From the NCBI RefSeq assembly GCF_010894435.1, contig NZ_JAAIXZ010000001.1, positions 1,394,322 to 1,458,321 on the forward strand: DNA of 64,000 nt, given 5' to 3'. The translations under genes were made by a program, and so were the position numbers. The DNA comes from Pyxidicoccus trucidator. GTDB lineage: Bacteria; Myxococcota; Myxococcia; Myxococcales; Myxococcaceae. This document shows positions 35,779 to 42,629 of the stretch, piece after piece. A model generated the notes under the pieces. It searched no databases and was not told the origin of the DNA. It saw only the letters and a list, made by a program, of their open reading frames with translations. The first letter of the stretch is position 1; each line of letters starts with the position of its first letter.

Positions 35779-36354
35779 CTACTCGAGCGCTCCCTGCATG
35801 ATGCGTGAGAGCGCGGAGACGGCCTGCGCGCGCGAGGTCCGCCCGGAGGCCGCGGCCTGGGACAGGGACTCGGCGGCGCCGAAGAGCCCCTCCAGCAGCG
35901 CGTGGCCCTCCCCGCGCGAGAGCTTCCCGAAGGGCGCGAAGGCCTTCTTGAGCTCGGCGATACAGGAGTCGCGCACGGACTGCCGGAAGTCCTCCATCTC
36001 CTCCGTGGCGGAGAGGGCCGCGGAGAGGGCTCCGAACTCCGGCCCCATGGTGAGGGCGCAGTCCACGTAGGCGGCGCTGACAATCCTGGCGACGTCCTCG
36101 AGCGTCTTGCCGTTGGCCTCCAGCGCCGCGCGCATGACCCGGTTCTGTCGCTCGTCCAATTCCTTGTACAGCGCGATGAGCAGGCCGGCCCGCGTGCCGA
36201 AGTGCTCGTACGCAATCGGCTTCGTCACCCCGGCGCGCTCCGCCAGGTAGCCCAGCGTCAGCGCCTCGGTGCCCTCGGCCCGGACGATGTCCGACGCCGT
36301 CTCCAGGAGCTGCTGCCGCCGCTCCTCCTTCGACATCCGCTTCGCCGCCGACAC
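35779..36354 (-). CDS. TetR/AcrR-family transcriptional repressor
   Basis: 191 residues. The N-terminal HTH is standard (RRQQLLETASDIVRAEGTEALTLGYLAERAGVTKPIAYEHFGTRAGLLIALY), and the remaining helices form a ligand-binding domain of unknown specificity. The 182-bp gap to the divergent saccharopine-dehydrogenase-like gene contains two related palindromes (36406 and 36459) of the size TetR dimers bind. I infer repression of itself and of the two tandem dehydrogenase-like genes, relieved by a ligand related to their substrate. Confidence 0.93.
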   Translation of the reverse strand: MSAAKRMSKEERRQQLLETASDIVRAEGTEALTLGYLAERAGVTKPIAYEHFGTRAGLLIALYKELDERQNRVMRAALEANGKTLEDVARIVSAAYVDCALTMGPEFGALSAALSATEEMEDFRQSVRDSCIAELKKAFAPFGKLSRGEGHALLEGLFGAAESLSQAAASGRTSRAQAVSALSRIMQGALE

Positions 36355-36405
36355 GACCCGTGCCTCCCTCTCCAGCCTGCCTCGCCGTCACAGCCAGGCG
36401 AGAAA

Positions 36406-36420
36406 CCTACCATTGGTAGG
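36406..36420. promoter_or_regulatory. Putative TetR operator copy 1
   Basis: Palindrome CCTACC-ATT-GGTAGG, 51 bp upstream of the TetR start codon on its own strand. The inner TACCATTGGTA matches the second copy TACCAATAGTA at nine of eleven positions. Confidence 0.72.
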
Positions 36421-36458
36421 TAGCAGGCCGAAATCGTGGCGCGCCCATTTCGCACAAC

Positions 36459-36471
36459 TTACCAATAGTAA
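36459..36471. promoter_or_regulatory. Putative TetR operator copy 2
   Basis: Palindrome TTAC-CAATA-GTAA, related to copy 1 and 53 bp from it, centred about 72 bp before the start of the divergent dehydrogenase-like gene. One copy per promoter is typical for a divergent TetR-regulated pair. Confidence 0.65.
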
Positions 36472-36536
36472 CATCGCTGGCCGCGAGGACTTCCGGCCGG
36501 CCTGTTCCATTCCCTCAGGCAGAGGAGTCATCCGTC

Positions 36537-37547
36537 ATGTCCGCGCACACGCAGAAGCCCGTACTCATCATTGGAGGCGCCGGCCTCGTCGGCTCCCAGA
36601 CGGCCAGGACGCTTCGTCGGCTCCAGCCCGGGCTGCCCCTCACGCTGGGCGGGCGCGACCTGGCAAGGGCCGGGGCCGTGGCCCGGGAGCTCGGTGGCGC
36701 GGACGCGGTGCGGGTCGACCTCGAGCGGCCCGACCTGGGCCTGCCTGACGGGCGGGCCTTCAGCGCCGTCGCCATGTTCGTGAAGGACGACACCCTCCAC
36801 TCCGTGAAGTACGCCCAGGCGAAGGGAGTGCCTCACGTCGGCATCTCCACGGCCATGTTCGAGCTGGCCCCGGAGGTGGCGCTCTTCATCCACCAGCCCG
36901 CCCGCGCGCCCATCCTCCTGGCCAGCCAATGGCTGGCGGGCGCGGCCACGCTGTCCGTGCTCCACTTCGCGAAGGAGTTCCGGGCGCTGGAGTCCATCGA
37001 CATCTCCGCGGTCCTCGACGAGGAGGACCTGGGCGGGCCGGCGGCGTACGCCGACTTCGAGCGGCAGACGCAGGCGGCTCCGAATGCCCAGATACTCGAG
37101 GACGGGAAGTGGCGCTGGGTCCATGGCGAGGCCGCCGCGCGCACCTTCAAGAGCGTGGATGGAACGGAGGTGCGGGGCCAGGCCTACTCGCTGCTCGACG
37201 GCATGAGCCTCGCGGCCGCCACCGGGGCCCGGTCCATCCGGTTCGACCTCTCGCTGGGACAGTCCTCAAGCCGCCGACGCGGCGAGCCCTTCTCGACGGA
37301 AATCATCCTCGAGCTGACCGGCGAGCTCCGGGATGGGACGAAGGGGCGCGTCCGCCATGAGCTCGTCCACCCCTCGGGCCAGGCACCGGTGACCGCGGTG
37401 GGAGTCGCCGTCGCCCTGGAGCGGCTGCTCGGGCTCTCGGGCGGAGCACCCGTGGCGCCAGGGCTGTACCTGCCAGAGGTGCTTGTCGAGCCCGCGTACC
37501 TGGTGCGGCGGCTGGAGGAGTTCGGCACCCGCTTCCGGCGTGTGTAA
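36537..37547 (+). CDS. Saccharopine-dehydrogenase-like NAD(P)-binding protein, paralog 1
   Basis: 336 residues. The N-terminal Rossmann fold has PVLIIGGAGLVGSQTARTLRRL (residues 8-29), and the acidic strand end in VRVDLERPDLG, as in the saccharopine dehydrogenase NADP-binding family. The C-terminal catalytic half (FDEEDLGGP-like region, LELTGELRDGTKGRVRHEL) matches only its neighbour in this window. No signal peptide. It is the first of two tandem paralogs facing a TetR repressor, so it probably acts on a small molecule that is also the inducer. Reaction unknown. Confidence 0.88.
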   Translation: MSAHTQKPVLIIGGAGLVGSQTARTLRRLQPGLPLTLGGRDLARAGAVARELGGADAVRVDLERPDLGLPDGRAFSAVAMFVKDDTLHSVKYAQAKGVPHVGISTAMFELAPEVALFIHQPARAPILLASQWLAGAATLSVLHFAKEFRALESIDISAVLDEEDLGGPAAYADFERQTQAAPNAQILEDGKWRWVHGEAAARTFKSVDGTEVRGQAYSLLDGMSLAAATGARSIRFDLSLGQSSSRRRGEPFSTEIILELTGELRDGTKGRVRHELVHPSGQAPVTAVGVAVALERLLGLSGGAPVAPGLYLPEVLVEPAYLVRRLEEFGTRFRRV

Positions 37548-37666
37548 CCGAAGCCCGCGTCCGCGACGTGGCACCCACCGGGCACGGCGTGCCTGGAGCC
37601 GTCAGCCCGCCGTTCGTCTCGCGACACCCTTCCCCTTCATGCAGTCCCAGTCAGAGGAGGCCATCC

Positions 37667-38674
37667 ATGTCCCCGAACCCGAATAAACCCGTACTCATCA
37701 TCGGAGGCTCCGGCGTCGTCGGCAGTCGTGCCGCGAGAGCCCTTCGCCGGCTCCAACCGGAGCTACCCCTCACCCTTGGCGCACGCGACATGGACAAGGC
37801 CCAGGCCCTGGCCAGGGAGCTCGGCGGCGCGGACACCGCGAGAATCGACCTGGGGCGGCCCGACCTGGGACTTCCTCCGGGAGCGGACTTCAGCGCGGTA
37901 GTCGTACTGCTGAAGGACGACTCGCTCCACTCGATGAGGTACGCGCAGGCGAAGGGCCTGCCCTACGTCTCCTTCTCCGACTTCGTGTTCGACATCGGGC
38001 CCGAGGTGGCGCTCTACATCCAGAAGCCCACGAGCGCGCCCATCCTGCTGCTGGGCCACTTCCTGGGAGGCACCATCACCCTCTCGGCCCTTCACTTCGC
38101 TCGGGAGTTCCGGAAGCTCCAGACGATTGAAGTCAGCGCGGTCTTCGACGAGGAAGACGTGGGCGGGCCGGTGGCACAGGGAGACATGGAGCGCCTCAGC
38201 CAAGGCGTGCCGCATCCCCTGCTGCTCAAGGACGGGAAGTTCCTCTGGGCCCGAGGAGCGGATGCGGAGCGCCGCTTCACCGGGGTGGATGGGACGGAGT
38301 GGCAGGGACGGGCCTACCCGCTGCTCGACGTGGTGAGCCTCGCGGCCGCGACCGAGGCGCGCTCCATCCGGCTCGACTTCGCGGTGAGGGCCGCGGCCAG
38401 TCGCCGAGGCAAGGGTCCTTCGCACGAGGTCATCATCGAGCTGACGGGTGAGCGGCTGGATGGGACGACGGGGCGCGTGCGCCATGAGCTCATCGATGGA
38501 GATGTGCACTCGGGGATGAGTGCACGGGGCGTGGCCCTCGCAGTGGAACGGCTGCTGGGGCTCGCGGGTGGACCGCCCGTGGCACCGGGGCTCTACCACC
38601 CCGAGAGCCTGCTAGAGCCGGCGTACGTCGTCGAGCGGATGAGGGAGTTCGGCACCCGCATCCAGCGCGCGTGA
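37667..38674 (+). CDS. Saccharopine-dehydrogenase-like NAD(P)-binding protein, paralog 2
   Basis: 335 residues, roughly 60% identical by eye to the preceding protein along the full length, beginning with PVLIIGGSGVVGSRAARALRRL. Shared blocks include RPDLGLP, HSMRYAQAKGLPYV, LHFAREFRKLQ, VFDEEDVGGP and APGLYHPE. Differences concentrate in residues 95-125 and 175-200, likely substrate-pocket segments. ATG 37667 has AGAGGAGG 8 nt upstream. The 119-bp gap after paralog 1 has no clear terminator, so cotranscription under the TetR control is likely. Tandem duplication followed by divergence is the simplest origin. Confidence 0.88.
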   Translation: MSPNPNKPVLIIGGSGVVGSRAARALRRLQPELPLTLGARDMDKAQALARELGGADTARIDLGRPDLGLPPGADFSAVVVLLKDDSLHSMRYAQAKGLPYVSFSDFVFDIGPEVALYIQKPTSAPILLLGHFLGGTITLSALHFAREFRKLQTIEVSAVFDEEDVGGPVAQGDMERLSQGVPHPLLLKDGKFLWARGADAERRFTGVDGTEWQGRAYPLLDVVSLAAATEARSIRLDFAVRAAASRRGKGPSHEVIIELTGERLDGTTGRVRHELIDGDVHSGMSARGVALAVERLLGLAGGPPVAPGLYHPESLLEPAYVVERMREFGTRIQRA

Positions 38675-38680
38675 GTGGCT

Positions 38681-39094
38681 TCATGGAGTGAAGGCGTCGA
38701 ACCACCCCAGGGCCTGCTCCCGAGCAAGTCGAGGGGGGCGGTATTGGGCCTGGTAGGGCTCGTAGAACAGCTCCGGGTGGCGCTCCCCGGCGGCAGCACC
38801 GGTCTGCCCTGGGTTGCCGCCCACATGCAGGACGAAGAGCGCCTGCCAGTGCTCCTCTTCTCGCAGTTGCTCCGCCGTCAGCCGGTACAGCACCCAGCGT
38901 CGCTCCTCGTCATGCGCGGCGATGCGGTCGGGCTCGGCCACGACATAGAGGCAGCGCTCGCCGTGGTACTCGGCGAGGCCTTCGAGGGGGCCATCCCAGA
39001 AGTCGTTCACCCACAGGTGCCGCACCTCTCCGTCGGGAAGGCGGGGGAGGTGTGCCAGCTCGAGGCCCTGGGGATGTTCCGTCATTCTCGTCAT
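38681..39094 (-). CDS. Small protein of unknown function (137 aa)
   Basis: Not recognised. Soluble, acidic, rich in Trp and Tyr, with VRHLWVNDFWDGPLEGLAEYHGERCLYVV at residues 24-52 and a C-terminal RPPRLAREQALGWFDAF. The WVND-(Y/F)WDGPL pattern is seen in small myxobacterial and actinobacterial proteins often encoded near toxins, but no toxin is adjacent here. It ends 6 bp from the convergent dehydrogenase paralog and starts 95 bp past the methyltransferase gene on the same strand. Start ATG 39094, alternative 39085. Confidence 0.75.
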   Translation of the reverse strand: MTRMTEHPQGLELAHLPRLPDGEVRHLWVNDFWDGPLEGLAEYHGERCLYVVAEPDRIAAHDEERRWVLYRLTAEQLREEEHWQALFVLHVGGNPGQTGAAAGERHPELFYEPYQAQYRPPRLAREQALGWFDAFTP

Positions 39095-39189
39095 CGTTCT
39101 TCGGAGGTCCTCATCCTGCTACCTCCCACTGCAAGGCTCGGCTCATTCCCATCCTCGCAACACGGCGACCCGGTGGCGAGCCTGGGGAT

Positions 39190-39924
39190 TCAGCCCACAG
39201 CTCCGGGCTCGAAGCGCGCGAGGAAGACCTTGAACTGCAGCGAGACGAAGAGCGGACGCGGCGCCACCAGTCCGGTCCGGGCGAACATCGCGAACAGGGC
39301 GGCATCGGACTCGATGGGCCGAATCACCGCGAAGAGCTGGCGTCGACGCTCCAGCGCTTCCGTGGGGACTCCATACGCCCGCAACCGCCGCAGCTCCACG
39401 TTCATCAGCTCGGGGTCATTGCCGACGCGGCAGCCCAGGACGAGGGGCGCTCCGGGCTTGAGCCGCCGGGTCACCTCTCGCAGCAGCTCGAGGCGGGCCT
39501 CCTCGCCCTCCACATGGTGCAGGACCCCCATCATCTGCGCGCCGTCGAACGGGGGGCCGGGAGGAAGGGTGTGCAGCTCGCCCACGTGCAGGTGCGTGCG
39601 AGAGAGCATCCCCTCGGCCTCCAGGCGCTGGCGGGCGACGGCGAGCATGGCGTCGGAGGGCTCCACGCCCGTGAAGCGCCAGCCCGGCACGTTGAAGCGC
39701 GTGTAGGGCATCAACTCCGCGCCCGTGCCCAGCCCCACATAGAGCAGCGACGCCGTGTCCTGGCCGTCGAGCTGGGCGGTCAGCGCACTGACGCCGAGTT
39801 CGTACGCCGCCTGGAAACCCGCGAGGTTGACGGACGCCTGGGCATCGTAATGAGCGGCGCGGTCGGCGCCAAAGCCCGGCACGACGTGGTGGTGGACGGA
39901 GTGGGCTGGGTGTTCGTGAGTCAT
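39190..39924 (-). CDS. SAM-dependent methyltransferase (class I)
   Basis: 244 residues from ATG 39924, with GAGGA upstream. A His-rich leader (MTHEHPAHSVHHHVVPG) precedes the class I fold: motif I LLYVGLGTGAEL (about 63-74), motif II FTGVEPSDAML with the acidic ribose ligand, motif III LHVGELHTLPPGPPFDGA, then MMGVLHHVEG and LKPGAPLVLG. This resembles small-molecule methyltransferases of the Methyltransf_12/25 group. Substrate unknown. The 587-bp region upstream also serves a divergent TetR gene. Confidence 0.9.
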   Translation of the reverse strand: MTHEHPAHSVHHHVVPGFGADRAAHYDAQASVNLAGFQAAYELGVSALTAQLDGQDTASLLYVGLGTGAELMPYTRFNVPGWRFTGVEPSDAMLAVARQRLEAEGMLSRTHLHVGELHTLPPGPPFDGAQMMGVLHHVEGEEARLELLREVTRRLKPGAPLVLGCRVGNDPELMNVELRRLRAYGVPTEALERRRQLFAVIRPIESDAALFAMFARTGLVAPRPLFVSLQFKVFLARFEPGAVG

Positions 39925-40511
39925 GACGTGTCCTCGGGAATCCTGCGAAGGCGTGCGATACGACAGGAGGATGCGTCGGCCCCCCGATGAACGGGAGAGC
40001 GGGGATTCAGGCCGAATCGGCGGAAAGGAGGGTTCGCCGTGCGCCTGGCGGGAGGACCGGCAGGGTAGGCCGTCAGTCCTGGCCTTTCGGGAGCGTGACA
40101 GTACCCGGATTCTCGATGGAGGCGAGCGCAGCGCAGCGCGCGGCAGGTAGCGGCCAGGCTCTCCACCGAGAAGGAGTGCCATCTTGATGAGGGAATAGAA
40201 GATGGAAGCCGCCTTGGTACCCCGCTGAGACTTGCTGCTCCAGCTGTGTAGCCATTGGAGGTCTCACGCGAGGCTGAAGCCTGCGACGACAGGGCACGGC
40301 GAACGCTTACGCCTCCGGGCCCGCAGCTCCACCTCCGGGCCCGCAGCTCCGCCTCCGTGCCCGCAGCTCCGCCTCCGTGCCCGCAGCTCCGCCTCCGCGA
40401 CTGACCCCACGCCATCATGGCCGCCGCTCCGCTTCCGTGGCGGGCCACACGCCAGGCCAAGCCCGCGGCGGAAGGGCGCACAACCCGAAGCATCCCCTCA
40501 CGGTGCGCCCC
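39925..40511. other. 587-bp divergent gap between methyltransferase and TetR genes
   Basis: No coding sequence is convincing here. It contains a 12-bp palindrome AGGCTGAAGCCT at 40271-40282 and the 20-bp tandem repeat at 40310-40397, and should contain promoters for the two flanking genes. No transposase remnant could be recognised. Confidence 0.6.
40310..40397. repeat. 20-bp tandem repeat, four copies plus a partial fifth
   Basis: Unit CGCCTCCGTGCCCGCAGCTC repeated from 40310, 40330, 40350 and 40370, with 8 bp of a fifth unit. Copies 1 and 2 have GGG for GTG and copy 2 starts CA instead of CG. Non-coding, 115 bp upstream of the TetR start. Confidence 0.9.
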
Positions 40512-42629
40512 ATGTCAGACCCACCCGGTAGACAGGTGCTGGCGGAAGGAACGTTCATTCCGGGCGGTAGCCGTCCGGGGGCGGGGAGGGGCAAGGGGAT
40601 GTGGGTTCTGGAGATGATGCACGCCGAGGCCATGTACGCGGCGGCGGCGCTGCTGGCGCGGCGGGGCTACGACAACGTGCAGGCCTGCGAGCTGGCGCGG
40701 GCCATGCGCTTCTCGGTGGGCACGCTGTACCGGCACTACGGCAGCAAGCAGGGCCTGGCGCTGGCGGTGCGCGACTACGCCGAGAGGGAGCTCAGCTACC
40801 AGGCCGACGTCGCCTTCTTCATGAAGCATGTGCAGCCAGGCGTGGACTTCGGCCGGGCCTTCTACGCCTTCTGGTGGGAACTGGTCGGGTGGGCACTGCG
40901 GCATCCGGACCTCTTCAGCTTCACCTTCCTGCACTGGCATGCCCATGAGTATGGGGCGCAGTCCGCCCCTGCCCCCGGGCCCCGAATTCCGGGCGCTCTC
41001 CTGCCACAGTCGAACGGAGGAGCCACCCGCGCACTGGTGCGCGAGGTGCTGGAGAAGGGCGAGAAGGAGGGCGTGCTGACACCGGGCTGCAGCCTTGTGG
41101 GCGAGGGGCTGGTGTGGGGCACGCTGTTGGAACTGGCGCGCGCGGCCCGGCAGGGCGCCAGGGTGGGTGAAGTCGAAGTGCAGTCCTCGGCCGATGCTCT
41201 CTGGCGCGCCCTGGCGCGTGCGAAAGACTCCGGACCACGGGGTGCTGGCACTCCTTCTCCAGGAAGAGAAGAACCGTCGGCCGGGCCCCCCAACGGCGTT
41301 GCGATGGCGCCAGCTTCTCTACTGCGGGATGCACCGTCGGCCGGGACTCCCGACGCCATTGTAATGGAGCCGGCCTCTCTAACCCTGGAGTCGCCGCCGA
41401 CCGACGCGCGCCCTGCCGGTGAGGAATGCAGCGCGCTGCTGATAACTCAGGTGGCTGAACTGCGATCCACGGGTGGAGAGCACCCTGTCCTGTTGGGGAC
41501 GCCGCTGGCTGGCTCACACCCTGGAGATGAAGCACGCGAAGCTCACAGCGCCGCGACGGCTACAGCACCGGGTGCGCCGTCCGCGAGCACGGATTCGTCC
41601 CCTGCTCCAAGCCATCCAGTAGGAGGTGTGCTCGGGAGATGCCGTCAGGGCCACTCCCGAGCCAACCCAAACCGTGAGCGTCTGAAAGACAGACGGCCGG
41701 AAGCCTCGATGGCTTCCGGCCTGCTCTTCAATCATGGTCCTCGCGACACATTCATCCGCCGTGGACGCGGAACCTCTCTCTCACGGGTCTGCCCTCAGTC
41801 ATCCGCCGTGGACGCGGAACCTCTCTCTCACGGGTCTGCCCTCAGTCATCCGCCGTGGGCGCGGAGCCTCTCTCGCACGGGTCTGCTCTCAGTCATCCGC
41901 CGTGGATGCGGAGCCTCTCTCACGGGTCTGCCTTCAGTGCCCCGGTGCTCCGGTGGCGCCGGGTGGCAGCGGGGCGGGTTGGGGCTCCGCCCTGCGCAGC
42001 TCCAGCTTCCGGATGACGATGTAGAAGATGGGCGTCAGCACGAGCCCGAACAGCGTCACCCCGAGCATCCCCGCGAGCACCGCCACGCCCATGGCCTGGC
42101 GCATCTCGGCTCCGGCGCCCGTCGCCGTCGCGAGCGGCACCACGCCCATGATGAAGGCCACCGAGGTCATCAGGATGGGCCGCAGCCGCAGCCGGCACGC
42201 CTCGAGCGCCGCCTGCACCACGCCCATTCCCTCGTCCTCCTTGGAGCGCGCGAACTCGACAATGAGGATGGCGTTCTTCGCCGCGAGCCCGATGAGCACC
42301 ACGAGGCCAATCTGGGTGAAGATGTTGTTCTCCCCTCCCGTGAGCCACACGCCCGCGATGGCGCTGAGCAGCGCCATGGGCACGGTGAGCAGCACCGCCA
42401 GCGGCAGCGTCCAGCTGTTGTACTGCGCCGCGAGGATGAGGAAGGCCAGCAGGATGGCCAGCGGGAACACGAGCAGCCCTTCCCTGCCGGCGAGCTTCTC
42501 CTGGTAGGTGAGGTCGGTCCACTCGAAGCTCATCCCGGCGGGGAGTGTCTCCGTCGCGACCCGCTCCATGGCCGCCACCGCCTGCCCCGTGCTGACGCCC
42601 GGCCGCGCCACCCCGTTGAGGTCCGCTGA
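40512..42629 (+). CDS. TetR/AcrR-family regulator whose reading frame runs on without a normal stop
   Basis: From ATG 40512 the first 240 residues are a plausible TetR regulator: HTH in AMYAAAALLARRGYDNVQACELARAMRFSVGTLYRHYGSKQGLAL and a helical ligand domain up to WRALARAKDSG (about 41236). The frame then stays open through a Pro/Ser/Ala-rich tail with 20-residue repeats, a hairpin, a 47-bp tandem repeat and about 700 bp antisense to the efflux pump gene, ending at 42629. The tail past about 41400 loses the GC-rich third-position codon pattern. The original stop was probably lost by frameshift or repeat expansion. It probably regulated the RND pump. The functional end is unknown; treat coordinates after 41400 as unlikely. 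Confidence 0.5.
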   Translation: MSDPPGRQVLAEGTFIPGGSRPGAGRGKGMWVLEMMHAEAMYAAAALLARRGYDNVQACELARAMRFSVGTLYRHYGSKQGLALAVRDYAERELSYQADVAFFMKHVQPGVDFGRAFYAFWWELVGWALRHPDLFSFTFLHWHAHEYGAQSAPAPGPRIPGALLPQSNGGATRALVREVLEKGEKEGVLTPGCSLVGEGLVWGTLLELARAARQGARVGEVEVQSSADALWRALARAKDSGPRGAGTPSPGREEPSAGPPNGVAMAPASLLRDAPSAGTPDAIVMEPASLTLESPPTDARPAGEECSALLITQVAELRSTGGEHPVLLGTPLAGSHPGDEAREAHSAATATAPGAPSASTDSSPAPSHPVGGVLGRCRQGHSRANPNRERLKDRRPEASMASGLLFNHGPRDTFIRRGRGTSLSRVCPQSSAVDAEPLSHGSALSHPPWARSLSRTGLLSVIRRGCGASLTGLPSVPRCSGGAGWQRGGLGLRPAQLQLPDDDVEDGRQHEPEQRHPEHPREHRHAHGLAHLGSGARRRRERHHAHDEGHRGHQDGPQPQPARLERRLHHAHSLVLLGARELDNEDGVLRREPDEHHEANLGEDVVLPSREPHARDGAEQRHGHGEQHRQRQRPAVVLRREDEEGQQDGQREHEQPFPAGELLLVGEVGPLEAHPGGECLRRDPLHGRHRLPRADARPRHPVEVR
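41274..41393 (+). repeat. 60-bp in-frame repeat, two copies, in the TetR gene tail
   Basis: Copies start at 41274 and 41334 with CCGTCGGCCGGG, and encode PSAGPPNGVAMAPASLL and PSAGTPDAIVMEPASLT. A third, weaker unit (PPTDARPAGEECSALLI) follows. The period is a multiple of three, so translation in the TetR frame persisted at least while the repeat formed. Confidence 0.8.
41695..41721. terminator. Strong hairpin inside the TetR run-on frame
   Basis: Perfect 11-bp stem GGCCGGAAGCC / GGCTTCCGGCC with loop TCGAT. A smaller stem GTCTG-AAAGA-CAGAC lies on its left side. It sits between the convergent TetR and RND genes, exactly where a bidirectional terminator is expected, which argues that the TetR message was meant to end before it. 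Confidence 0.72.
41753..41938. repeat. 47-bp tandem repeat, four copies
   Basis: Units begin CATCCGCCGTGGACGCGG at 41753, 41800, 41847 and 41894; units 1 and 2 are identical, unit 3 has three or four substitutions, and unit 4 has lost 2 bp. The stop codon of the RND pump (TCA at 41934-41936, plus-strand reading) falls in the last unit. The period is not a multiple of three, so it is not a coding repeat. Confidence 0.93.

Noticed and set aside
40183..40510. Transposon remnant around AGGCTGAAGCCT
   Set aside because: No transposase frame, no paired terminal inverted repeats and no target duplication were found.
41753..41938. 47-bp repeats as a CRISPR array
   Set aside because: The units are contiguous with no spacers, so it is a simple tandem repeat.
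40512..42629. Treating the TetR run-on frame as a secure 705-residue protein
   Set aside because: Codon quality falls after about 41400 and the last 700 bp are antisense to a certain gene; the frame is reported but with low confidence.
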